A DNA stretch of 64,000 nucleotides from Bacteroidales bacterium (GTDB lineage: Bacteria; Bacteroidota; Bacteroidia; Bacteroidales; Paludibacteraceae), in the NCBI GenBank assembly GCA_022784645.1, contig JALFZG010000053.1:1-64000 (forward strand). Reading direction: 5' to 3'. The first letter of the stretch is position 1, and each line of letters opens with the position of its first letter. A program made the position numbers and the translations under genes. Positions 37,120-45,797 of the stretch are shown here, one piece after another. The notes beneath the pieces were generated by a model, which ran no database searches, had not been told where the DNA came from, and saw only the letters and a program-made list of their open reading frames with translations.

Positions 37120-38592
37120 TTACTGCTGATAGTCGCCCTCGTCGTACTTCTGGAAGAGGAAATCGTTGTAGGGATAACGCTGAATATGTATCTCTTTGAC
37201 GCGCTCATAGATGAGTGCTCGGAGCGCCTCCACGTTCTCTTTCTGCTTAGCAGAAATGAAGATGCAATCGCGGCCCATCTTAGCCATCCACGTGCGCTCC
37301 AACTCTTCGAGCGAGTAGTTTTCTCGCCGCATGGGCGTGAGGTCGTCTTCGGCTTTGGGGGTGTACGTAAACGCGTCTATCTTATTGAAAACGAGGATTT
37401 CCGGCTTCGGCTCTTGATACGTGTGCACCTTGTATTTTTTGGTGTCGGCATTGGGGTCGTAGCCTGTGGGTTCGGCCTCTTTCTCTTTCTTCGAAACGGT
37501 CGTTTCTACGTCGCAAATCTCCTGAATAGTTTGCTCCACCACGTGGTATTGTTCCTCGAAATTGGAGTGGGAGATATCCACTACGTGGATAAGCAGGTCG
37601 GCTTCTCGCACTTCATCGAGGGTTGATTTAAAAGACTCCACGAGGTTGTGAGGCAGCTTGCGGATGAAGCCTACGGTATCGGATAAGAGAAACGGCAGGT
37701 TCTCTACCGTCACTTTCCGAACGGTAGTGTCGAGGGTAGCGAAGAGCTTGTTTTCTGCAAACACATCGGATTTGGAGAGGAGGTTCATCATCGTGGATTT
37801 GCCCACATTGGTGTAGCCCACGAGTGCTACCCGCACCATCTTCCCGCGGTTCTGCCGCTGGGTAGTCATTTGCCGGTCGATACGCTTGATTTCTTCGCGG
37901 AGGAGCGCAATACGATTCTTGATGAGTCGTTTGTCGGCCTCTATCTGCGTCTCGCCCGTACCACGGTTGGTGCCCCCACCGCCTCGCTGACGGTCAAGGT
38001 GACTCCACATACGCGTCAAGCGCGGGAGCATATATTCGAGTCGAGCCATCTCCACCTGTGTCTTGGCCGAAGCTGTCTGCGCACGTTGCTCGAAAATCTG
38101 CAAGATAAGCATCGTTCGGTCGATGATCTGTACGCCCATCTCGCGCTCGATATTGCGAATCTGCCGAGGCGACAACTCATCATCGAAAATCACCACGTCG
38201 ATATACGGCATCCGTTCTTTCTCTTCCTCCGTCATCGAGTCGGCAGCAGCGCGCCCTTTGCGATGGAGCAAGGCCGCTTCTTCAGCGGAATGGGCACCCG
38301 CTTCGGCTGCTTCCTTAGCCGTAGCCGGCCGATACAAGCGGTTGCGCTCTTCTATCCATTGCTTGATTTCCTGCAGTTTGCCCTCGCCCACATACGTGTT
38401 CGAATTGGGCATATCCAACCGCTGCACAAACCGCTTCACAGGAATGATTTTGTTGGTATCAGAGAGAAACGCGAGTTCGTCGAGATACTCTTTCGTGCGC
38501 TCTTCCGGCTGCTGCGGAGTGATTACGCCTACAAGCACGGCATGCGCTTGGTAGGGCTTGATTTCTATGAGTTTATCTTTCTTTTCTGCCAT
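37120..38592 (-). CDS. hflX: GTPase HflX
   Basis: IFDDELSPRQIRNIEREMGVQIIDRTMLILQIFEQRAQTASAKTQVEMARLEYMLPRL...GGTNRGTGETQIEADKR...GYTNVGKSTMMN. Confidence 0.95.
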   Translation of the reverse strand: MAEKKDKLIEIKPYQAHAVLVGVITPQQPEERTKEYLDELAFLSDTNKIIPVKRFVQRLDMPNSNTYVGEGKLQEIKQWIEERNRLYRPATAKEAAEAGAHSAEEAALLHRKGRAAADSMTEEEKERMPYIDVVIFDDELSPRQIRNIEREMGVQIIDRTMLILQIFEQRAQTASAKTQVEMARLEYMLPRLTRMWSHLDRQRGGGGTNRGTGETQIEADKRLIKNRIALLREEIKRIDRQMTTQRQNRGKMVRVALVGYTNVGKSTMMNLLSKSDVFAENKLFATLDTTVRKVTVENLPFLLSDTVGFIRKLPHNLVESFKSTLDEVREADLLIHVVDISHSNFEEQYHVVEQTIQEICDVETTVSKKEKEAEPTGYDPNADTKKYKVHTYQEPKPEILVFNKIDAFTYTPKAEDDLTPMRRENYSLEELERTWMAKMGRDCIFISAKQKENVEALRALIYERVKEIHIQRYPYNDFLFQKYDEGDYQQ

Positions 38593-38638
38593 GTAATAAA
38601 TGTCTTTTATGTTGGGGAAAATGGTAAAAATCCCACCT

Positions 38639-41083
38639 TTAATGTGCGGTCAACCAGTTTTTGCCAACGCCACACTCCGCAATCAGCGGCACGCGCAACG
38701 TCATCACTTGCTCCATCGAGCCGACCACAATCTCGCGCAGGCGTTCCACCTCGTTTTCGGGGCAGTTAAAATTGAGTTCGTCGTGCACTTGCATGATCAT
38801 CTCCGCCTTGAGTCCGGCTTCCTCGATGCGTTGTGCAATCCTCACCATCGCCATCTTGATGATGTCGGCCGCCGTACCTTGGATGGGGGCGTTGACGGCA
38901 TTGCGCTCCGCAAACGAACGCACGGTGGCGTTGTGCGAATGGATATCGGGCAGGTATCGCTTGCGGCCGAAAGCCGTAATGGCATATCCCATCTCGCGCA
39001 CCCGCTGTTTTTGCTCCTCAATATATCGCGCTACGCCCGGGAAGGCTGCGAAGTAGTCGTCAATCAGCTGTTTGGCTTCCGTTCGCGGGCAGTCCAACTG
39101 CTGCGATAAACCAAAAGCAGAGATGCCGTAGATGATGCCGAAATTGGCTGTTTTGGCGCGCCGGCGTTGGTCTTTGCTCACCGCCTCTATGGGTATACCG
39201 AAGATTTTGGCAGCTGTAGCGGCATGGATATCCTGCCCCTCGCAGAAGGCTTGAATCATGTGTTCATCGCCGGAGAAATGCGCCATCAGTCGGAGCTCGA
39301 TCTGCGAATAATCGGCCGAGAGGAAAAGGCAACCGGGGTCGGGCACCACCGCCTCACGAATGAGCTTGCCTCGTTCGCTTCGGATGGGCAGATTCTGCAG
39401 GTTGGGGTTCGACGACGACAATCGTCCGGTAGCCGTTACCGCCTGATTATACGTGGTATGTATCTTGCCCGTTTGGGGGTTGATCAGGAGCGGAAGGGCG
39501 TCGATATACGTAGAAAGCAGTTTCTTCAGCTCGCGGTATTCGAGGATCATCCCTACGATGGGGTGTTTGCTTTTTAATGCAACGAGCACCTCCTCGGAGG
39601 TGACGTACTGCCCCGACTTCGTTTTCTTGGCTTTGGCATCGAGTTGGAGCACATCAAACAGCAGTTCGCCAATCTGCTTGGGCGAAGAAATATTGAGCGC
39701 CATTGCGCGTGCTTCACCCATCACCTTCGCTGCCTCCTGCTGGATAGCGCGTTCAATCTCGAGCAGTTCACCATGCATCTCGTTGGATGCTTTTTTGAGA
39801 ATGGCGGTATCAAAACGTACGCCACTCTGCTCCATCTTGCGCAGGATAGGTGCGAGCGGAAGCTCCACGTCGGTGTAGAGTTTATATAGCTCAGGCGACT
39901 GCTGCAGCTCGGCCGTCAGCTTCGGGAGCAGCTCCTCCGGCCCTACACGATAGATGCTGCAGAGGTAGTCGATATCGTGCGCCATCTCCGGCTGAAGCAG
40001 GTAATGCGCCAGCGTGATGGCTGTGGTTTCTTCTTCCGTCAGTTGGGGATTTTCTTCGTTGCCGAAAACGGCAGTTGCAGGAGCAAACGCACTATCGCCA
40101 AACAAATCCAACTGCCCGTCAGACGCTTTGGCTTTCTTGGCGGCTTTGCTCGTTTCTTCTGCCCGAACATTTCCTTGGGCGGCTTGTCCAACCACTTGTC
40201 CGGCTGACGGAGAGCCTGTCTTCTGCTCAAATTGTTTCAGCAAACTGCGGAATTCGAGCTCTGTGTAGATGGCTCTAAGTTGCTCTAAATCAGGCGCTTC
40301 GGCTATCAGCTCATTGGCGTCAAACGCAATCGGCACATCCTGCCTGATGGTAGCAAGGAACTTCGAAAAACGGATGTCCTCTGCCTGACTCTCCACTTTC
40401 TGCTTGAGCGCTCCTTTGAGTTCCTCGGTATGCGCCAGCAAGTTCTCGATATTGCCGAACTGCCGAATGAGCTGTACCGCAGTCTTCTCGCCCACGCCCT
40501 TGCAGCCGGGGATATTATCGGAGGCATCGCCCATCAGTCCGAGTAAGTCAATCACCTGCTCTGTGCGCTCGATACCGTATTTCTCGCACACCTCTGCCGG
40601 CCCCATCTCCTCGAACCCGCCCGTGTGGCGCGGACGATACATATGGGCATGCTCCGTCACCAGTTGGCCGTAGTCTTTGTCGGGAGTGGCCATCAGCACA
40701 TCAAACCCTTCCGCTTCGGCTTTGCGAGCCAACGTGCCAATCACATCATCGGCCTCAAAACCCGCCACTTCAAGCACGGGAATACGCATCGCTTGGAGGA
40801 TGGTTTTTATGATCGGTACAGCCTTGCGAATATCCTCGGGCGTCTCTTGGCGTTGCGCTTTGTAAGCCTCAAATGCTTCATGTCGAAACGTGCCGCCGTG
40901 GGGGTCGAACGCCACACCTATATGCGTGGGATTCACCTTTTTCTTAAGGTCTTCAAGCGTGATGCAGAAACCGTACACAGCCGACATGTTTTCGCCCTTC
41001 GAATTGATGCGAGGAGAGCGAATAAACGCGTAGTATGCACGGAAAATCATCGCGTAAGCGTCTATGAGTAGCAGTTTTTTCAT
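38639..41083 (-). CDS. polA: DNA polymerase I (5'-nuclease + polymerase; proofreading domain largely missing)
   Basis: LLLIDAYAMIFRAYYAFIRSPRINSKG...DASDNIPGCKGVGEKTA...SADYSQIELRLMAHFSGD...RRAKTANFGIIYGISAFGLSQQL...MQVHDELNF. Confidence 0.96.
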   Translation of the reverse strand: MKKLLLIDAYAMIFRAYYAFIRSPRINSKGENMSAVYGFCITLEDLKKKVNPTHIGVAFDPHGGTFRHEAFEAYKAQRQETPEDIRKAVPIIKTILQAMRIPVLEVAGFEADDVIGTLARKAEAEGFDVLMATPDKDYGQLVTEHAHMYRPRHTGGFEEMGPAEVCEKYGIERTEQVIDLLGLMGDASDNIPGCKGVGEKTAVQLIRQFGNIENLLAHTEELKGALKQKVESQAEDIRFSKFLATIRQDVPIAFDANELIAEAPDLEQLRAIYTELEFRSLLKQFEQKTGSPSAGQVVGQAAQGNVRAEETSKAAKKAKASDGQLDLFGDSAFAPATAVFGNEENPQLTEEETTAITLAHYLLQPEMAHDIDYLCSIYRVGPEELLPKLTAELQQSPELYKLYTDVELPLAPILRKMEQSGVRFDTAILKKASNEMHGELLEIERAIQQEAAKVMGEARAMALNISSPKQIGELLFDVLQLDAKAKKTKSGQYVTSEEVLVALKSKHPIVGMILEYRELKKLLSTYIDALPLLINPQTGKIHTTYNQAVTATGRLSSSNPNLQNLPIRSERGKLIREAVVPDPGCLFLSADYSQIELRLMAHFSGDEHMIQAFCEGQDIHAATAAKIFGIPIEAVSKDQRRRAKTANFGIIYGISAFGLSQQLDCPRTEAKQLIDDYFAAFPGVARYIEEQKQRVREMGYAITAFGRKRYLPDIHSHNATVRSFAERNAVNAPIQGTAADIIKMAMVRIAQRIEEAGLKAEMIMQVHDELNFNCPENEVERLREIVVGSMEQVMTLRVPLIAECGVGKNWLTAH

Positions 41084-41106
41084 TGGCGGTTATCCATTTT
41101 TCGCTG

Positions 41107-41184
41107 CAAAGATACATTTTTTTTTTCAATTGAGCAAAAAAAACGCCAATCTTTTTGATATTTTCAAAAAAAGTACTACCTTTG
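41107..41184. promoter_or_regulatory. Divergent promoters of polA (minus) and ung (plus)
   Basis: Plus TTTG 41154-41157 N19 TACCTTTG 41177-41184; minus TTTG 41138-41135 N20 TATCTTTG 41114-41107. Confidence 0.7.
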
Positions 41185-41306
41185 CGGCAATTTTTGAATT
41201 ATTTAGGTGGGTTAGCAAATTAGCTGTTTACCCACAATAATGAATAATTTTTCTTAAGTGGGAATTTTTAGAACCCACCTTTAGAACACAACCCAATTTA
41301 AATCCA

Positions 41307-42011
41307 ATGGAAGTTCGCATCGAAGAATCATGGCGCAAGGTGCTTCAGCCGGAGTTCGATAAGCCGTATTTTGAATTGCTCACTTCGTTTGTGCGCAAGG
41401 AGTATCAATCGAAGCAGGTTTTTCCGCCGGCTCCGCTCATTTTTAATGCGTTTGACAGTTGTCCGTTTGAGCAAGTCAAGGTGGTGATTATCGGTCAGGA
41501 TCCGTATCACGAGCCGGGGCAGGCGATGGGGCTCTCGTTTAGTGTGCCGGAGGGCGTACAGGTGCCACCTTCGCTCGCGAATATTTATAAGGAGATTCGG
41601 CGGGAAGAAGCAGCGGGCATGCTGCCGGCCGGTTGTCTGCAATCGCAGTTGCTGCCCAATGGGGCGCTATCGGGCGACCTTCGGCCGTGGGTTAGTCAAG
41701 GCGTTTTGCTGCTAAATGCCACCCTCACGGTGGAAGCACATCGAGCTGGAAGCCACCAAAACAAAGGCTGGGAAGAGCTCACAGATGCCGCCATCCGAGC
41801 TTTGAGCGAGAAGCGCGAACACCTTGTTTTTATGCTTTGGGGCAGTTATGCACAACGCAAAGGGGCTTGTATCGACCGCAGGAAACACCTCGTGCTCACC
41901 ACCTCCCATCCCAGCCCACTATCCGTTTATCGAGGCTTCGATGGTTGCGGACATTTCGCCCAAGCCAATCAATACCTCATCCGCCACCATTCCGCACCTA
42001 TCTGCTGGTAA
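41307..42011 (+). CDS. ung: Uracil-DNA glycosylase, family 1
   Basis: VIIGQDPYHEPGQAMGLSFSVP...GVLLLNATLTVEAHRAGSHQNKGWE...TSHPSPLSVYRGFDGCGHFAQAN. Confidence 0.95.
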   Translation: MEVRIEESWRKVLQPEFDKPYFELLTSFVRKEYQSKQVFPPAPLIFNAFDSCPFEQVKVVIIGQDPYHEPGQAMGLSFSVPEGVQVPPSLANIYKEIRREEAAGMLPAGCLQSQLLPNGALSGDLRPWVSQGVLLLNATLTVEAHRAGSHQNKGWEELTDAAIRALSEKREHLVFMLWGSYAQRKGACIDRRKHLVLTTSHPSPLSVYRGFDGCGHFAQANQYLIRHHSAPICW

Positions 42012-42016
42012 AAATT

Positions 42017-42159
42017 CTATGTTCAGCCTACACGCTGCATACGTTCATCTAGCTTGTATCTAGCTTGTATCTAGCTTGTATCTAGCTTGTTTGCAAGCAC
42101 GATGAAAGCTAGATACAAGCTAGGTGCACGTGCAATGCGTGGACAATGAAAGGACTGTC
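42017..42159. repeat. 11-nt tandem repeat array, core TAGCTTGTATC x3.7 with inverted copies downstream
   Basis: TAGCTTGTATC at 42050, 42061, 42072 exact, 42083 partial; ATACGTTCATC at 42039; inverted AGCTAGATACAAGCTAGG at 42108-42125. Confidence 0.85.
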
Positions 42160-42203
42160 CTGACTTCCGCAGCAGCGAGGAACTATTCGTTACGTTTGTA
42201 TAA

Positions 42204-42224
42204 GGCATTCGTGTGACGAATGCC
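42204..42224. repeat. Perfect triloop hairpin GGCATTCGT-GTG-ACGAATGCC
   Basis: 9-bp perfect stem. Confidence 0.85.
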
Positions 42225-42238
42225 CCCAGCAGCCCCCC

Positions 42239-42305
42239 CATCAGCGCCGCCCCTCTCTTCCCTGTAGCCCCCCTCATCAGCGCCGTCCCTCTCTTCCCTG
42301 TAGCC
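42239..42305. repeat. 36-bp tandem repeat, about 1.9 copies
   Basis: CATCAGCGCCGYCCCTCTCTTCCCTGTAGCC at 42239 and 42275. Confidence 0.9.
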
Positions 42306-42447
42306 ATCGTTCATCGCTCGTTCATCGCACTACCATCGCACCTGCATCATACGTTCATCGCCCGTACATTGCACTCTCATTACACATACAGCCTACGTAC
42401 AGCACACGTAGTTCGTACGTATTTTTACGTGTAAACTACGTGCGAAC
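42305..42447. repeat. Thirteen degenerate 11-nt units
   Basis: CATCGTTCATC|GCTCGTTCATC|GCACTACCATC|GCACCTGCATC|ATACGTTCATC|GCCCGTACATT|GCACTCTCATT|ACACATACAGC|CTACGTACAGC|ACACGTAGTTC|GTACGTATTTT|TACGTGTAAAC|TACGTGCGAAC. Confidence 0.8.
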
Positions 42448-42540
42448 AGTTTCCTCTGGAGTAGGTATTGGCTTTCCGCGTGCGCGCGTTTCCTTATATA
42501 TAATTAATAAAGAAAAAGTAAATATAATTAATTAAAGAAA

Positions 42541-43587
42541 AACCCGTTGGCGGAATTAAAGTAGCGCATGTTTAATTTGCCCAAGCGGTTTGTTGTTAAT
42601 AAAGTTTATATATTGTAGGATAGTTAATGCGCTGATTTTGCTGATAATACGAGCAAATAATCCTACTTGTTGTTTAGCATAATTGCGACAAAGCATAAAT
42701 TGGTCAACCATCTGTGAGAAAAGCGTTTCCACACGTTTCCTAGCCTTGGCAAAGGGAGCAAAAGTTGGTTTCCAATCCTTTTGATTCAATCGGTATGGCA
42801 CTTCCAATCGAATCTCGGATGTCTCGAACAAGTCCAGTTGTACGGACGCGCTCAAATATCCTTTATCCCCGAGGATGGTGCATCGGTGGTAGTCATATTT
42901 GATGTCTTGCAAGTAATGTATGTCATGCACACTTGCCTTTGACAAATCATATGAATGGATCACTCCGTGTAAGCCACATAGCGCGTGCAGTTTGTAACCG
43001 TAATAGTAACAATTTTGCGCTGCGCAATATCCGAGACTTGGAGCTTTAGCGAAGTCGTCTTTGCCTAATCGGCAACGCTTTGCACGGGCAATGCGACAAA
43101 CGGGCACCGGTTTTGAATCGACACAAAACACATCTTCTCCTGCATCAATCGCTTGAGCAATGTTCTTTCGTATTTGTTCGCATAAGTTGGCGGTGAACTT
43201 ACGACGATCATTGTACTGGCGACGAGAAATGAGGTTGGGGAAATCGGATTTGTACTCTTTGAGTAGAGCAAACAGATACGATTCACTATCCACACCAAAT
43301 TGCTCAGCAGTGAGACTAAGTGCGATAACTTCAAGGTCAGAAAAACGAGGAACGACACCTCTACGAGGCATATTTCCACGTTCATCTACCAAATTTTTGG
43401 AAAATTTCTTGCATATGTCAAAAATTTTTCCGAACTTTGCAGCCAAGTTGCGCATGACGATGATGTTTTAGTTGTTTAACTTTGTTGATTTTGACACTAC
43501 AAAGTTACTAAAAATCAGCGAATTGTGCAACTTTTTTGTTAAAAAATTTAATCAAAGAACACTTTTTTTTAATTCCGCCAACAGGTT
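42541..43587 (-). mobile_element. IS982-family insertion sequence
   Basis: Terminal inverted repeats AACC(C/T)GTTGGCGGAATTAAA at 42541-42560 and 43568-43587 flanking a transposase ORF. Confidence 0.85.
42556..43455 (-). CDS. IS982-family transposase
   Basis: FSDLEVIALSLTAEQFGVDSESYLFALL...VFCVDSKPVPVCRIARAKRC...KLHALCGLHGVIHSYDLSKASVHDIHYLQ...ILGDKGYLS...RKRVETLFSQM. Confidence 0.9.
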   Translation of the reverse strand: MRNLAAKFGKIFDICKKFSKNLVDERGNMPRRGVVPRFSDLEVIALSLTAEQFGVDSESYLFALLKEYKSDFPNLISRRQYNDRRKFTANLCEQIRKNIAQAIDAGEDVFCVDSKPVPVCRIARAKRCRLGKDDFAKAPSLGYCAAQNCYYYGYKLHALCGLHGVIHSYDLSKASVHDIHYLQDIKYDYHRCTILGDKGYLSASVQLDLFETSEIRLEVPYRLNQKDWKPTFAPFAKARKRVETLFSQMVDQFMLCRNYAKQQVGLFARIISKISALTILQYINFINNKPLGQIKHALL

Positions 43588-45123
43588 ATTGTATAGTATT
43601 TTGCCGAAATAGCGGAGGTCAGTAAGGTACATTCCTCGCTCTTCACAAGCCGTTAGATAGCGCATTTCAGAAGCCTCTATTTCGGGTAACGTCTTGGGCA
43701 TATCGGCATAGAAAGGCGGGAGCAAACCGGGCTTATGATGCAAGCGTTTTTCTTGCAACTCAGGACTGTAAAGTGAGAGATATTGCTTACTGATGGGGCG
43801 AACACCAACGAGTTTCATATCGCCTGCCAGCACATTAATTATCATCGGCCACTCATCGATGAAGTTCTTTCGCATGCATCGGCCGAGGGTCGTTATGCGG
43901 ATATCATGGCTGAATTTGCCGGACTCTTTAAGGCCATAGTGCTGGTAGATATACGCCTGCAAGTACTCCGAATATGGGTGCATGGTGCGGAATTTATATA
44001 CTTGAAACTCGCGTCCGTCTTTCCCTACCCTATTGAGTCGAATGAGCAAACCATAGAGCTTGGTGGCTACAGATTGCGGACGGAAACTCCTTCGGGCAAT
44101 CACATAGCGGAGGTCGCCCACTTTATGGTCATCTACAATTTCAAAACCGCAATAGCACAATCGTCCAAGCACCTCTGCACGAGAGAGAATGCGGTTTTTG
44201 CCCTCGGTAATATCAAAATACAAGCGAGAGGTCATCACCAAACGAGGGAAGACGCGTTTGTAAAGATATACAAACGCATAAACTATTCTATTGATTACGC
44301 GTGGATAGCGCTGGAGAATCTTCTTTTTGGTAGTGCTTTTAGGTTCAAAGCAGCATACAAACAGTCCATTGTCGGGCAGTTTATCATTAACCACACCAAA
44401 CATTTGATTGATACCTCGAATCTGATTGAGAGGCATAAAATTGACGATGGTATCCTGATTGTAATACTTGAGTTTCTTGAAGTTATAAATCTCTTGGGAA
44501 GCTAATGTGATGGTATTCGACGAAAAGAGGGAGATATGCTTTTCGAGATAAGCAAGTGCTTCAGGACCCGCTTCCTCTATGATGGACTCTCGAATTTCGT
44601 TTGCCCGCTCCTCTGAGGCAAATTCAGCAGGATGGAGCACCGATTGCGGACCACGTTCGGGCGCTCTCTCCACTTCCGGTTCAGCATAAGTAGCATATTG
44701 GTAAGCATGAGAGAGGATGATATAGACAAGGCAGGTGACGAGCATCACGAGCCAGATGGTAAGGAGCACAAAGATGGAGAAATTGTGGTCGGGCGAGATC
44801 AGATACATGTAGCAAAGCATGCAGCAGAACTGCATAACTGCCGCTGCTGCCAATCGAGCAAGCAATTCGCCCATTCGCATTTTCTTTACACGAATATAAC
44901 GATGCGTAAAATAGCTGATTATGAGCCATTCTGCACTAAAAACCAACGCAAAGATCCAATATTTGGTAAACGGTACTTGTGTTGACAAGGGAAACCACAT
45001 CAACACAACAAAGAAGCTGATTGCAAGCATAAGCATGTCAATCAGCAAGTATTGCCAAAACGGAACGTAAAAAAGTCGGAATTTATGGAATATCGTCATG
45101 TGCGTGCTTTTCCGGTCGCACAA
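43552..45123 (-). CDS. Exopolysaccharide/undecaprenyl-phosphate sugar transferase; 3' end overrun by the IS
   Basis: LIRLNRVGKDGREFQVYKFRTMHPYSEYLQAYIYQHYGLKESGKFSHDIRITTLGRCMRKNFIDEWPMIINVLAGDMKLVGVRPISKQYL. Confidence 0.88.
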   Translation of the reverse strand: MCDRKSTHMTIFHKFRLFYVPFWQYLLIDMLMLAISFFVVLMWFPLSTQVPFTKYWIFALVFSAEWLIISYFTHRYIRVKKMRMGELLARLAAAAVMQFCCMLCYMYLISPDHNFSIFVLLTIWLVMLVTCLVYIILSHAYQYATYAEPEVERAPERGPQSVLHPAEFASEERANEIRESIIEEAGPEALAYLEKHISLFSSNTITLASQEIYNFKKLKYYNQDTIVNFMPLNQIRGINQMFGVVNDKLPDNGLFVCCFEPKSTTKKKILQRYPRVINRIVYAFVYLYKRVFPRLVMTSRLYFDITEGKNRILSRAEVLGRLCYCGFEIVDDHKVGDLRYVIARRSFRPQSVATKLYGLLIRLNRVGKDGREFQVYKFRTMHPYSEYLQAYIYQHYGLKESGKFSHDIRITTLGRCMRKNFIDEWPMIINVLAGDMKLVGVRPISKQYLSLYSPELQEKRLHHKPGLLPPFYADMPKTLPEIEASEMRYLTACEERGMYLTDLRYFGKILYNNLLAELKKSVL

Positions 45124-45149
45124 AAGGAATGCGTTAGTAGTATGAAATA

Positions 45150-45185
45150 AACCACGGAGAGGCCCATCAGCCTCTCCACGTGGTT
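45150..45185 (-). terminator. Terminator downstream of the OmpH-like gene
   Basis: AACCACG-GAGAGGC-CCATCA-GCCTCTC-CACGTGGTT. Confidence 0.7.
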
Positions 45186-45190
45186 ATATA

Positions 45191-45784
45191 TTATTTGCTG
45201 TAACGAGCGTTGAGCCCCTCAATCACGTCATTGGTGATATCGAGCGCATCAGCAGCCATGAGGATATTATCTTTACCGGTATTGGAAAGAATCATCTGGA
45301 AACGGCCGTCAGCATTGTACTCTTTCAAGTAGTTAGTGAGCGAATCAGCGAGCTGGAGGTTGATATCCTGGAGTTCCATTGCGATATCTTGAGAGAGTTT
45401 AGCCTCAAGTTCCTGAAGTTCCTGCTGCTCTTTCTGAATCTTCATTGCTTCCTGCTCTGCACGTTCGCGGCTCAAGAATGCGTTGTTATCAAGCTTGCGC
45501 TGGAAATCAGCAGCCTTATTCTGGAGGTTGCGAGCGCGGGTATTGAGTTTGAGGCGAGCATCTTCCTGCTTGCTCATGATCTGATCGTTGGCCTCAATAG
45601 CGAACTGATAGTTCTCGAGGAGCGAATCGAGGTTGATGTAAGCAATAGGAAGTTCAGCAGCAACCGAGCCATCAGCAGCTGCAACAGGATGGTCGCAAGT
45701 GGGTTTACTGGTGAAATGAAGAACAAAAAGCGCAACTACTGCTACGCCAAGGATTGTTTCGATAATAAGATTTGTCTTGTTCAT
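45191..45784 (-). CDS. OmpH/Skp family periplasmic chaperone
   Basis: Signal anchor; IAYINLDSLLENYQFAIEANDQIMSKQEDARLKLNTRARNLQNKAADFQRKLDNNAFLSRERAEQEAMKIQKEQQELQELEAKLSQD. Confidence 0.85.
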   Translation of the reverse strand: MNKTNLIIETILGVAVVALFVLHFTSKPTCDHPVAAADGSVAAELPIAYINLDSLLENYQFAIEANDQIMSKQEDARLKLNTRARNLQNKAADFQRKLDNNAFLSRERAEQEAMKIQKEQQELQELEAKLSQDIAMELQDINLQLADSLTNYLKEYNADGRFQMILSNTGKDNILMAADALDITNDVIEGLNARYSK

Positions 45785-45797
45785 ATTTTTTTATTTA

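Noticed and set aside
37870-38769. 299-aa plus-strand ORF
   Set aside because: Antisense to hflX and the 3' end of polA.
42213-42434. 73-aa ORF with repeated LFPVA motifs
   Set aside because: Arises from translating the 36-bp and 11-bp repeats; 11-nt period is incompatible with coding repeats.
42017-42447. Possible CRISPR-like array
   Set aside because: Units are contiguous 11-mers or a 36-bp tandem without unique spacers, and no cas genes are present.
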